Assembly: GCA_013396655.1 (NCBI GenBank)
Contig: WBMV01000128.1
Span: 62,001-126,000, forward strand
Direction: 5' to 3'
Origin: Campylorhamphus procurvoides
Lineage: Eukaryota; Chordata; Aves; Passeriformes; Dendrocolaptidae
Length of the DNA stretch: 64,000 nt
Shown: positions 35,341 to 45,800 of the stretch, one piece after another
Numbering within the stretch: position 1 is the stretch's first letter
Layout: each line of letters begins with the position of its first letter
The notes under the pieces: model-generated
The model's input: only the letters and a program-made list of their open reading frames with translations
Told to the model about the DNA's origin: nothing
Databases searched by the model: none
Translations under genes and position numbers: made by a program

Positions 35341-37918
35341 AAAATATAAGGCTTTAATAGGATCTGAATTAATGACTTGTGCCCTAACTCCTGAGCTGTG
35401 AAGCCACACAGATCCAAAGCACTTACCTAAATCCTGACCTGATTAAAATTTACTAGATATAAACACCAGAAGTAAGCTATCATCTTAGACTTCTTTAGCT
35501 TTTCTCTCATGGTATATATTCAACACATTTTTGCATACACTGTTAGAAATAGTACATGCAAGTATCAAAAAAAATCATTAATGTTTTCTTGAAAAGTAAA
35601 AAAACCTAAACCCATGAGTCTTTGTTGTTATGAAACAAAATTACTGCAAGCATTTCTTTTACATAAAATCTCATTACTTCAGATTCCATGAGGTCCATAC
35701 AATTTATTCTGAACTTTATTGACTAAGGTGACTGACTTCTTCCTTTGCTGAGTTTTAAAAGAAACAACAGGATGTTGAAACTTGCCTCTCCATAGACAAT
35801 CAACCTCGGATAACAGCCATTAACATGCAGATCATTTAGGTACAAAGCCAAACTTCCTTAAGCAAGGATACTTGGGCAACTTTAACTATGTGATTTCGCA
35901 AATCCTATCTACTTTACTACCTTCTTATCTAATATGACTCAAGAGTATAGTTTAACAATACAGAAAAGCAGTCCCCTTTCCTGCACAGCGATGCTTTCCT
36001 TGGCACTGGCACATGTGCCAGGTCAGAAAAGGAATCTAAAATGGTTTGCAGCTCGCAGTGAGTTTAACTTGGTGAATTAACTCACCCTGAAGTCAGGCAA
36101 GTGCCACAACATTATCCAAGATGCTGGACATACATTATCACAAAAGCTTCGTCCTGGCTAACCACTTCCTTTTCTAAAACCAGCTTGAAATCACATGTGT
36201 TCAGGAAAAGGAAAAAAAAAATAAAATTAAGAGTTAAGTGAAAGTCTCCTTTACTTCTCTAGTTGTATGAGTGGATGGGTGTTAAGTTATGCTTCGCACA
36301 TCAATTCAGCAGCTGTAGTAAAACCAAACCAAAAAAACCCCATATTACGTTTTCTCTGTCCATCTGCTCCAAAGAGGAAGAAATAAACACGTAGAAATCA
36401 CTCACTTCGAAATATCCAATCACCGCTGTACATTTGAAAATAAAAGAAATTCCTTCTCTGCATGCACACATGATCTTAAGAGTGACTCCAGCATCTGACA
36501 GTGCACACATCCTACTACCGAGGCTGTATTTACACAAAAAGGCAAGTGCATCTCTCACCTTGCTTCCTCCTGCAGTCCCAGGCCCACTGAGAGCCCTGGG
36601 CTCCTGCCAAAGGGACTGGAGCTCACACAGGGGAGGATGTGCCAGGCCCTGCTTCTGCCAGGGCAGCCAACAGGCACAGCCAGGTTGCAATTCCTCATGT
36701 CCTTACAGACACAGGCTTTCTTACATGAGTTGTTTTCTCAGAATATCTTTGCATAATAAATTACAAAGGTTGAAATCTAATATTGAAGTCAACTAAAGCA
36801 TTAGTCTTTTACACTTATTTTATCATCTATTAATTTAATACATTCTGCTAAGAAGAGAGAATAAGCTATGGATCAACTTTACTATTTCTTAAAATTCAGG
36901 ATTTCTGAGTTGACTACATAACAAAAGTCAGCCTCAGGAAGACTGAAGGAGAGTCTGTTAAGTTAAAAGCATTGTTTCACATATAAGTAAGTCCTAGCAG
37001 CAACTAATTTTGGCAAATATGTTACGTAACGAATAATACAAACAATATTCATGGTCTCTTACATCCTCAAATCACCATCTTTGGAGTCTGCAGGAAAATA
37101 TGAATTTATTTTTCAAAGCTATGTATTGTTGGACATTTAATATCACAATAAAATATAATTTATTCACATCTTCTGGATATAGCAAAGCATGTTTCAGTAA
37201 ATAACTGCTTGAAATTGAAGTATTTTAATTTTCTTTTAACATTTAATTTAATTGAACCATAGAAACTGTGTCAGGAAAAAGACCTAGATGATAATAATGT
37301 ATTTATAGGATACATACTCATTTATAGACAATTGAATGACTTTACTCAACAAATAAATTAAGAATTTAAAAAAATGGCAGCATGTTCCCTCCAAAAAGAG
37401 GTAAGTGGAGCATTAACCATACCACGGAGGATCTTTGCAAAAACAACATATGGTAACTAACTGATAAGAGTGAGCTATCAGCAACTTCTGTGATCAAGTC
37501 ACTGGAGTAGGTCCCTGGAAATCAGAGTTCATCTCCTAGTTCTAGAACAAACTCCATGAATGATCTAGAGGGGGTCACTAAGCTGTTGAGCCTCATTTTT
37601 CCATGTTACATAGGATCTTTTTCTCCCCTCTGTTTCCAATGGGTGAAGCATTTAATCTTATTTCAGGGAATAAGGAGAGAATAAGTAGCTGAGTATCACG
37701 TATGCCCGCATATAGCACAGCAATTGTAGTAACCAACCACTTTAGTTTGTCTAAACTTAAAATCCCTGAAGAGATTCTATTTTATCCTGTTTTACTGATT
37801 ACGTTATTCCCCACTTGAAAGTTACCAAGATTGAAAAAAAACAATTAGAAGATTTTACTCTTGTCTCAAAAACTGCTTAAAAGTTTCATTATTGAAATAT
37901 GGCTATGAATTATATTTG

Positions 37919-37985
37919 GGGGGGAAAACCAAAACAAAAAGCCAAAACCAAAACACCTCCCACAACCAAAGGCCACAGAAAAAAC
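37919..37985. repeat. A/C-rich low-complexity tract
   Basis: GGGGGGAAAACCAAAACAAA followed by repeated CAAAA and ACC units. The simple A/C composition accounts for a spurious 63-codon open frame here. Confidence 0.7.
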
Positions 37986-40900
37986 ACAACCTCAAAACAG
38001 TTTCTTGAACAAGTTCTCAAAGCTGGCATATCTGCCAACTGCCAAGATCAGTCCACAAGACTAATATTTTTCATGTGCCAAAATAATTAAACGCCCACCT
38101 CAGTCTATGTGTCATTGTGACTCTAAGTCAAGCATTTCAAATGACAAACAACTCCAGTTAGTGTGACAGACCACAATCAATTCAAACGGAACAGACAAGC
38201 CTTTAAACATGTCAATCTACTTACATCTATTTTGTGCTGGATGCCCCAGTAGGGCAAGAAACTTTGCCCACACTACAACAAACAAAACAATAACAAGGTA
38301 AGAACTGCCATGTCATAAGAAAACTAAAAGAACAATCAAAAAAGTCAAACACAAACACCTGCTTGAGGAAACCAAGACCTGCAGAGTGCACACAACGGGG
38401 TATGAATGTACTGAATTCAAAGAGTAAAGCTTTTGCCTCCTCCTACCCCACCCATCTGAGCACAGGATATTAGCACTATGTCATGGAGTAGGATTGTGTT
38501 AACCAAAAAACAGAGCAGGTAAAATGATACCAGTAAGCATATGAAAAAGCTGAAAAAAAACTGCACACACCTCCCTAGACACTTTTCATGCAGATATGTT
38601 TCTCAGAAGTATTTACATATATACAACATCTGTTATCTATCACAGCAGTTTGTAGAATACAGTGTATACTACTTATTAAGATGAGAATTAAATTTCCAAT
38701 TCCCATTTTTAACCCAGTGTAAGAAAATGTCACCCCACAAATCAGTGAGAAACAGACATCAGAATGCACTGTACTGACAGCAGGTATGTAGGAGAGGCGA
38801 TAGCCAAGTGCTGCAGAGAATTCTGCCTATAATGGAGAGACAACAAATAGTCGTCATAATCCACACAGACCAGTCCATTTAGGGGATTCCACTTCGGCTT
38901 TGAATTATTTACCTCTGCTGGCTATACCAAATGTAAATATAGCCTTTGTTCCTGCAGAACACAAGCATAGCACCGATTACACAGACTAGTACAGACCGTG
39001 AAGAGACAAAGGCACAGGCTCACTGCTACAAGTGGCAAGACATCTGATAAATTTGATTCCAGGCCAGAAGTATATATTGACATAGTGAATGTCACACTGA
39101 CATCAGAATGAAATTGCAAAGCAAAACTTAAACTACACCAACTTCTTTAAAGTATTATGACTGTTCTATGCTCGTTCATCTCAAGCAAGGTTCAAATAAC
39201 TCTGAATACAGAATATAAAAGCAGGAATATAAAACAAGAAATTTGTGATGGGAGATTCACACCACCTATTTAGACACCTAAACAGGTGACCATAAATCCT
39301 GTCAAGAGCAGAGGAAAAAAAATGAACTTTCTCCACAGCCAATTTAGAGCACCTAAATTAAAACTCCTAAAGATAGCTGTCACAAATGCTTCCAAGAAAG
39401 CGTAGCAAATGACATCTCATGATGGCCAGCTCTTTCAGCATATTAGTGTCCAAAATTTGGCTGCCCTAACTGTATTCATTCTAGTCCAGTTGACATTAAT
39501 ATGCATAGCTGGGAGCACACACAGATCAAAGGATCAGGCATTCAAATAAAAATTCAAACCATCAATACTTAATTTGCTCGAAAGCCGATGACTTGAAATA
39601 AGAGGCATATTCTCACCATGAAAAACAAACCTGTGCTTGTTATGAATCTTGAGTAGACCCTCAGTCAGTAAGAGACAGCATCATTCCACAGGCTATAAAG
39701 GCGCTGCGATTTAGAACTGGAGGCTTTAAAATCAAAACCACACATTATATAGACAGAATATTTTCCAAATAGTGTAACAACTTTACACATTGAAAAAGCT
39801 GTCAGAGATGCCATGGGGATCACTGACTTACTTGCACCTGTAGAAACGAAGTCCTGCAAATGATCTCTGAAAACTATAAATCCATATTTTATCTAAAAGC
39901 GTTTGAATTCTTTCCTAAGAAAGACCACATTCTACAGGTTTGCTGTCCTGCATACCTAAGTTACAGCAGTTGTTTGTGATTAACTACACTTGCAAAGTAA
40001 AGCTATTTTAAAGGTATTCCAGTTCTCCTCTAAAATTTGCTCACAAATCACAGATCACCTCCTTGGTGGTACCACTATAAATACAGGACTACACTGCAAA
40101 ACAAATAAAAAATCAATCCAGTTAAAAACTCAACGAGTTGTTAAGACCAGGAAAGTGTCTGAGCTGAGCTTTAATGCTCAATAATTTATAATTCCATATG
40201 GATAATGCAGTCCTACAAGAACTGTCAGCAAATCTGAGAGGTTAGTTGCAGCTAATGACTTACTCGCACCAAACTATAACTGAATTCACAATGAGTTTCC
40301 AAGTAAATGTAAAAAATATTTTTGCCCAAGGATATTCTTACAGGATAGGATCTGTAATCAGGATAGTGCTATGCTACACATAAACACAACCCGTGCAAGT
40401 CAAAAATCTAAGTTATGTATTTAGGTCATTTGTTTATGCGTTTGACTTTAATTTATCTATTTTTACTACAACATCTTTTCTTGAAGACTTATTTCAGGGA
40501 AGCAATTTACCTAAGCCTAACTTTTTCCTTTTGTGTGTTATCTGAAAAGCTTTTACAAGTGCAGCCTGGTCTTTTCATGAACTGACTGTTTATTCTAGAC
40601 TAGGGCCTTAAAGGGCAAACCTCAGCTCGTTGTTTCATGTTTTGTTAGTGGTCCTAGAAATTTTCTGGTGATAAACGACTGCAGACTCATGTCATTTTAA
40701 GCGTTTAACTATTTTTTTTTAGGAACAGGCAAAATACACCTGGTTTCAAGATGTTTATGACAGCAGTTTAAAAACAAATGTCTGAAACACACTAAAACAA
40801 GAAACAAAGTATAATCATGTACGAACACACATTTCAAATAACAATCTATTTTGTTACCTATCCAGCACATATATTGTTACTGAAGTTACATAGTCTGCAT

Positions 40901-41267
40901 GCAGTGAGCACGGAGGACTAAAGCAACAGTTAAGATCTTTTCTCTAAATTATTTAAAGTGATCTATCAACTTCTGCCCCACCCTCAAGCATCACAGTACT
41001 ATTGCAGTTACTCCCCATTTAAAAACAATCATCCAAGATCACCACTTCCGAAGTCTGTGAACAACTAGCAAGAATTTAAAAGTAACTACAGTAACCGGCA
41101 AGAATTTAAAAAAACGTATCTATCTGCCTGTCAGATCTGAATCGCAGGTTCTTCTGACCCCGAGAGACACAGTCACTTTAAACAGAAGGATGACAAGACA
41201 AACAACGAAAGGACAAATACCGTCACTGCAGAAACTCTGCATTGGTCTCTCTCTTTCCTCCGCTCAC

Positions 41268-41339
41268 CAAGAAGCGAGTCCTAACCTTGCGACTAATTGT
41301 TGTGAGCTGGCCCAAGTCCACACTGTTCAAGATCAGCAT
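41268..41339 (-). other. Weak candidate alternative first exon of RPS6KA3
   Basis: On the minus strand, just downstream of the CpG island, an ATG at 41337-41339 opens 24 codons (MLILNSVDLG..., ending KVRTRFL). They run in phase 0 to a GTGAGC donor at 41262-41267. Splicing to exon 2 would be in frame with NGQQ. An in-frame TGA lies about 27 bases upstream of the ATG, so the frame starts here. The peptide does not resemble the known RSK2 N-terminus, and the exonic side of the donor (TTG) is only moderate. It could equally be a non-coding 5'UTR exon or chance. Confidence 0.22.
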
Positions 41340-41818
41340 CACTTGAAGCAGCCTGGCTGCGTATCAGCTGGAGCCGATTCAGGTAGAAGCTGCACTGTCA
41401 GAGGAAGCTTTTCCTTCCCAGATGGGAGTCTGTTCGCAAACCAGCACACGCACTGTGGGCTCCTAGGAACTCACGGAGCAAGCACAACTGACTGTGTCGG
41501 TGTAGTGTTTATACAGATCCGAACCACCACAGTAGTAGGAGAAAAATTAACATAACTGAAGCCTTCTACGGCCTGGGACGCAAGTGGCTCTAATTTCCAG
41601 CGGCTCTCATTATCCCGGGCTGGGAAGGCTGACACGCGTCCTGCCTAAGGAGGGCAGGCGCACACGCGAGCTCCCCGCCACGGGCAGCGGGAAACCCACG
41701 CGGCGCGGATCCCGGGGCTGTGCCCGGCAGCGACGCCCAGCACAAAGCTTCGCCCCCAAGAAACGTCCCTGCGGCTTCACAAACGCTTGTGAAACTGCCG
41801 GCAGCCCCGTCCTGCCGG

Positions 41819-41908
41819 GACACCGGGGCAGCGGCACCGGGCGGGGACACCGGGGGACACACACCGAGGAGGGGGGTCACACACCGAGGGCGGGACACAC
41901 CGGGCTCG
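41819..41908. repeat. Short imperfect GC-rich tandem repeat
   Basis: Repeated ACACCG and CACACACCGAGG units with a period near 20 bases (copies at about 41858-41869 and 41878-41889). G-runs on the plus strand could also form a quadruplex. Confidence 0.6.
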
Positions 41909-42124
41909 GCCGTCCTGCCCACCCCGGGCCGTGGAGGCGGCGGGGCCGCCCCGGGCAGGGGAACTCGCCGTGACAGTAACCAGACACCGCTCTGGAACAA
42001 AAGCGCCGGAGCCGGCGGCCGCGGAGGCAGGTTTACTCCCTCCCGGGGAAGGGGGCGGAAGGGGAGGGCGTGCGGCGGGAGCAGCCCGGCCCGGGGAACA
42101 CGCCCCGGGCCCCGGAGCCGGCCG

Positions 42125-42131
42125 TGAGTCA
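42125..42131 (+). promoter_or_regulatory. AP-1 site TGAGTCA
   Basis: Perfect consensus TGAGTCA inside the CpG island. AP-1 lies downstream of the ERK-RSK pathway, so autoregulation is conceivable, but this is inference from a 7-bp match. Confidence 0.4.
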
Positions 42132-42204
42132 GTGCCCCGGCAGGAAGGGCGCGCAGGGGCCGCGCTCGCCCCGGGCCCCCGAGCCCCCCGCCCGGGCCCC
42201 NCTT

Positions 42205-42219
42205 CCCTCCCTCCCTCCC
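42205..42219 (-). other. Perfect G-quadruplex motif beside ambiguous base 42201
   Basis: The minus strand reads GGGAGGGAGGGAGGG, four G-triplets with single-base loops, the most stable class of quadruplex motif. It lies three bases from the only N in the window (42201). Confidence 0.85.
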
Positions 42220-42290
42220 GCCGCCGGGCGGGGCCGCGCTGCCGCCCTCCCCCGGGCCCGGCCCGGCACGGCCCAGCCCAGCCCTGCCCG

Positions 42291-42310
42291 CTTCCGCTCA
42301 CGACATGGCG
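42291..42310 (-). promoter_or_regulatory. ETS plus YY1-like core promoter motifs
   Basis: CTTCCG (CGGAAG on the minus strand, ETS/GABPA core) at 42291-42296 is followed by ATGGCG at 42305-42310, a YY1 core. This pairing is common near start sites of TATA-less CpG-island genes, so the transcription start may lie close by. Confidence 0.45.
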
Positions 42311-42324
42311 CCCGCCCGCCCCGC

Positions 42325-42336
42325 CGCGCCTGCGCC
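42325..42336 (+). promoter_or_regulatory. NRF1-like site
   Basis: CGCGCCTGCGCC, one mismatch from the palindromic NRF1 core GCGCATGCGC. Its position next to the ETS and YY1 sites supports a promoter role. Confidence 0.4.
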
Positions 42337-42351
42337 TTGCCCGGCCGACAC

Positions 42352-42445
42352 GGGGGGCTGAGGGCGCACACCGGGCTGCGGGAACACCCCGGGGCAGCGG
42401 AGAGGGGCTGAGGGCGCACACCGGGCCGCGGAGAGGGGCTGAGGG
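42352..42445. repeat. GC-rich tandem repeat, about 2.5 copies
   Basis: The unit GGGGCTGAGGGCGCACACCG occurs at about 42355 and 42405, and a partial GAGAGGGGCTGAGGG at 42431-42445. Spacing is about 50 bases between the two full copies and 28 to the partial third. Confidence 0.75.
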
Positions 42446-42660
42446 TCTCTTTGCCTGAAGAGAAGCGAGGACGGAGGAAGCTGCGGAGGCGGGAGGGACG
42501 TGCGGGATATCGCCAGGCAAAGAGGGAACGGAATTAGGGTGTAGGAATTTGTTTTTGTAGCAGTACCGTTTAAGTAGTAGTTTGACTGCGTGAGTAGGAG
42601 TTGCCTCAGAGAGGGAAAGTCATACTCCCACAGGCCAGGAGACATGAAAATAAAGCCGTC

Positions 42661-42810
42661 AAAAAAAACCCAAAACAAACCAAAACCCCAAACTCAGAAC
42701 CCCAAAAACAACCCCCCCAAAAAACAACAAAAAAACAACAAAACCCCGAAACAATAACAACAGAAACCAACAAAAAAAACCCCAAAACAAAACCAAGCCC
42801 AAAAAACTCC
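42661..42810. repeat. A/C-rich low-complexity tract
   Basis: About 150 bases of runs of A interrupted by C, such as AAAACCCC and CAACAAAA. It lies just outside the CpG island. It produces spurious open frames (96 codons on the plus strand, 68 on the minus). Confidence 0.85.
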
Positions 42811-42819
42811 ATCGGTTCT

Positions 42820-45800
42820 GAAAGCAGCCCTTATTTTACTTTTCCTCAGCTTCTAGCTAGTACACAAACAGCTGGCTTGAACATATACTGAGACTCACAA
42901 TGTATGCGGCGTTACATGGTTCTCTTAAAATGTTAAGCACTGTAATAAACACCCATCCTTCAGCAACATCAGATGGCTTGGCTGGTGATAAAGAAGAATC
43001 CTTGAAACATTACCCCAGCAGCCGAAGGTGAGTGGGTGCTGGTGTCAGCTTCGTGCTGTCAAAGCCAAAGTTTCCAAAACTGTTTGAGAAGGCCACTTAT
43101 TTTTTCACAACCTCCACTGTCCCGAAGCATTTCTAGATTTTGACAGGTCATGTGCTTCATTCCATCCTTGAAAACAGTTAACATTCTTTAAATATTTGTT
43201 GGTTTGTCGGGGTTTTTTTTGAGTGGGAGGAATGGCAAGAGGGCCAGTAATTAAAAATGTGTGTGCGTGCATGCACACACTGCTGCGATGAACACGGGCC
43301 ACTTCTGTTTCTGCTTGGTTGCATTTTTGATCCTACTTTATATTCATGTAAGCATAAATACCTATCTACAAAGAGCGACAAAAGAGTGGATAGGCAGTTG
43401 CTCACGATGAATCAGACTTCAGCTGGTCCTACAGAGGCTTCCAGATCTGCAGTAAAAGGTCGTAGTTGAATGATCACTTGTAGCCATCACCACTGCCAGG
43501 AGAAGCAGCTGTGCCCTCCCCTTGTTCTCTGCGGTTAGGTCTGGCCCTTGCATCAGCCTCTCTTTTCAAGTGGTGCAATTGCTTGTCCTGCCATGTGGTG
43601 AGTTAGACCAGGAAATAGCTTGTATCAAAACTAACCCTACCCTTTTTACCGTTCTCCTCAAAAAAACCCCACCAACCAACCCTGTAAAAGGTTGAAGAGG
43701 GGTCAGGACCACTTCCTTCAAACATGGTCAATTTGTGGAACTTTGCTCGTTACTGGTATGAAATTTAGAACAACGCAATAGGAAACAGGTAATTCAGTAG
43801 TGCTTGGCAGCCTTTATGCATAATGTTAATAGCAAGGAATAAGCTTGTGTAGTTTGATCAGCACAAGGTCACATCAGTCTCTGACTGGCTGCTGGAATGT
43901 TGAAGAGAAAACTCATTTTTACAGCACTCATACCTTATGTACTTGACAGAAAAAATCAAGACTTTTAAAAACAATCCTTGAGTTCATATAAAAATCCATG
44001 ATATTAAATAAAAGTTATGTTCCATCCCTCTGGAAATGCGAGTTTCTATTTCCTCACAGGGATAATTTGGTTGACTTTATCAAAGCTCACGCATTTGTTC
44101 CTGCATCAACTACAGAGTCAGCTATATATATCTGAGATGTGCCATTAGGGAGAAGAACCTGAGCAGCTGAAAGGTGGCGATCACAACAGGAAGACTACCC
44201 CAAACTTAAGCTTGCATTTCACATAGTTCAACAAGTCCCTCTCTATAAAAGACTGCCTCTAAATAAAAAACTCCACGATCTCCTCTTTTCCTTTCATAGT
44301 TGTCTAGTTCTTTCTTGCCATAGGAACATATTCTACATTACCTGTTTGAAATAAAAACTCTTGTTAGAAGGAGAATGGGTGTCATACTTTGGTTAGTGTT
44401 TCTAAATTTGTTACACTGGTCATCTTTTATCCTTCCCTGTATGCATCCTACAAATCCAGAATAAAACAAGGGCAAAGATCTTACACGCTAGCATATAAGG
44501 CTGGAAACAACAGAAATCTGACCTTTTCTCAGGCACTGAAGTACTGAGTGTAGGTACAAGTATGCCATTTCATTGTTCAGGGGTTTGAGTATTACCATAC
44601 CACACATCTAAATTTTATGTAGGAGAAAGCTGCACCAGGATTTTAGCAGGAGCTACTGTGGGAGAACAGACTTCAGGGCAAGAAAATCATCTGGAAATTG
44701 TCTCCACAGGGAAGACAAACATATCAGTTAATCTCTGGGAGATGCAGGGGATTCTGACTTTCAAATCCTGCTAGGCTCAGAGTTGGATCATCCTCCCAGC
44801 AAGAGGTAAGATGCTGAAGATATTTTATCTGAAAACGGTAGCTCCTATTTTTCATTCCTCTTGTCTCAGGGCAAAGCCAGGTAATGCTTTCACCTGTGGC
44901 AGCAGACCTCTCCTCTTACCCACTTTCCCTCTAGGCACAGCCATCACTGCTTGACTCTAGTCACTGCTAATACCTGTCTGTCACCAGACTCGGTTGTGGG
45001 GATTGATTTCACCTCTGCATAAGTGGTTGCAATTGTATTGCATCTACACAGATGTTTTACATGTATTGCACGTAAACAGGATCTTGATCACGTTTGTTAG
45101 GAAAAGGGTAGCATCTGGCAGTGAAATGACAGTGCTGTATAAAATCCCATTAACCTGTCATACAAATTAGGTGGGCTTCACATGCTGCACCATTTTTTTT
45201 TCTTGCTTCCAACAAAGCTCACTACAATGTCACCTGATTGCAAGGGAGACATCAACTTAATAGGACTTACCTGTCTTTTCCCACAGAAGGCATCTTGATA
45301 TGTGAGTGGCAGAAATTAGGCATGCTTACTTATGGTTGGTGGTATCTATTGCTTTGCCTGGCTTTGAAGTAGTACCTACTTAGCCTTTGCAATTAAGGTG
45401 AAATTAATCACAGAGTTAGTAAATCACCATAGTCATGCCCCAAAAATAATAAGACAGAATTAGTTTTCTAATATTGCTATCAGAATAATATTGGAGAACC
45501 TGAACTTGCGTTTTTAAATACACATAAAGGGGAGGGGGGAAACAAAGGAAACTGTGGCAACAAAATCCACAGTCTGACTCTCATCTAGAAGGTCTAGTAG
45601 TGTATTAGGTGGGAATTATAATGCAGTATCTTCTGAATAGACTATGAAACAGTAAATGCAGTGCAAAAGTGTGAAATTCCACTTCAAGTATTACAGCCAT
45701 AGTACTGAGGTATATAATTTGAATTTAATGCACAGGAAAACTAACAGAAGGTACTGTCCAAATTTACATGGGAAAACCTCCAAAGAGTTTAAAAAATCAA

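Larger units (their letters stand above)
29612..41560 (-). other. RPS6KA3: RPS6KA3 intron 1
   Basis: About 12 kb between exon 2 and the CpG island, AT-rich. It contains a T/G-rich low-complexity tract (30940-31040), an ancient CR1 fragment (35196-35340), a GC-rich patch at about 36555-36690, an A/C-rich tract (37919-37985) and the weak exon candidate at 41268-41339. No canonical first coding exon is present. The rest shows nothing recognisable. Confidence 0.75.
41560..42510 (-). promoter_or_regulatory. RPS6KA3: CpG island, likely RPS6KA3 promoter
   Basis: The only long GC- and CpG-rich segment in the window, about 950 bases, sharply set off from AT-rich flanks. It lies upstream of exon 2 on the correct side for RPS6KA3, and RSK2 has a CpG-island promoter in mammals. 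It holds ETS (42291-42296), YY1-like (42305-42310), NRF1-like (42325-42336) and AP-1 (42125-42131) motifs and GC boxes, and no TATA box. Large open frames on both strands (up to about 247 codons) simply reflect few stops in GC-rich DNA. The canonical RSK2 exon 1 peptide is not encoded here as assembled. Confidence 0.8.

Noticed and set aside
42300..42307. Minus-strand ATG two bases before a GTGAGC donor (ATGTC|GTGAGC) as the RSK2 start
   Set aside because: The phase does not match exon 2, so the product would be out of frame. At best it is a 5'UTR exon end.
41584..42678. Several long open frames on both strands of the CpG island, up to about 247 codons
   Set aside because: GC-rich DNA has few stop codons. 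The frames overlap in all phases and are dominated by Pro, Ala, Gly and Arg, with no recognised domain, and one crosses the N.
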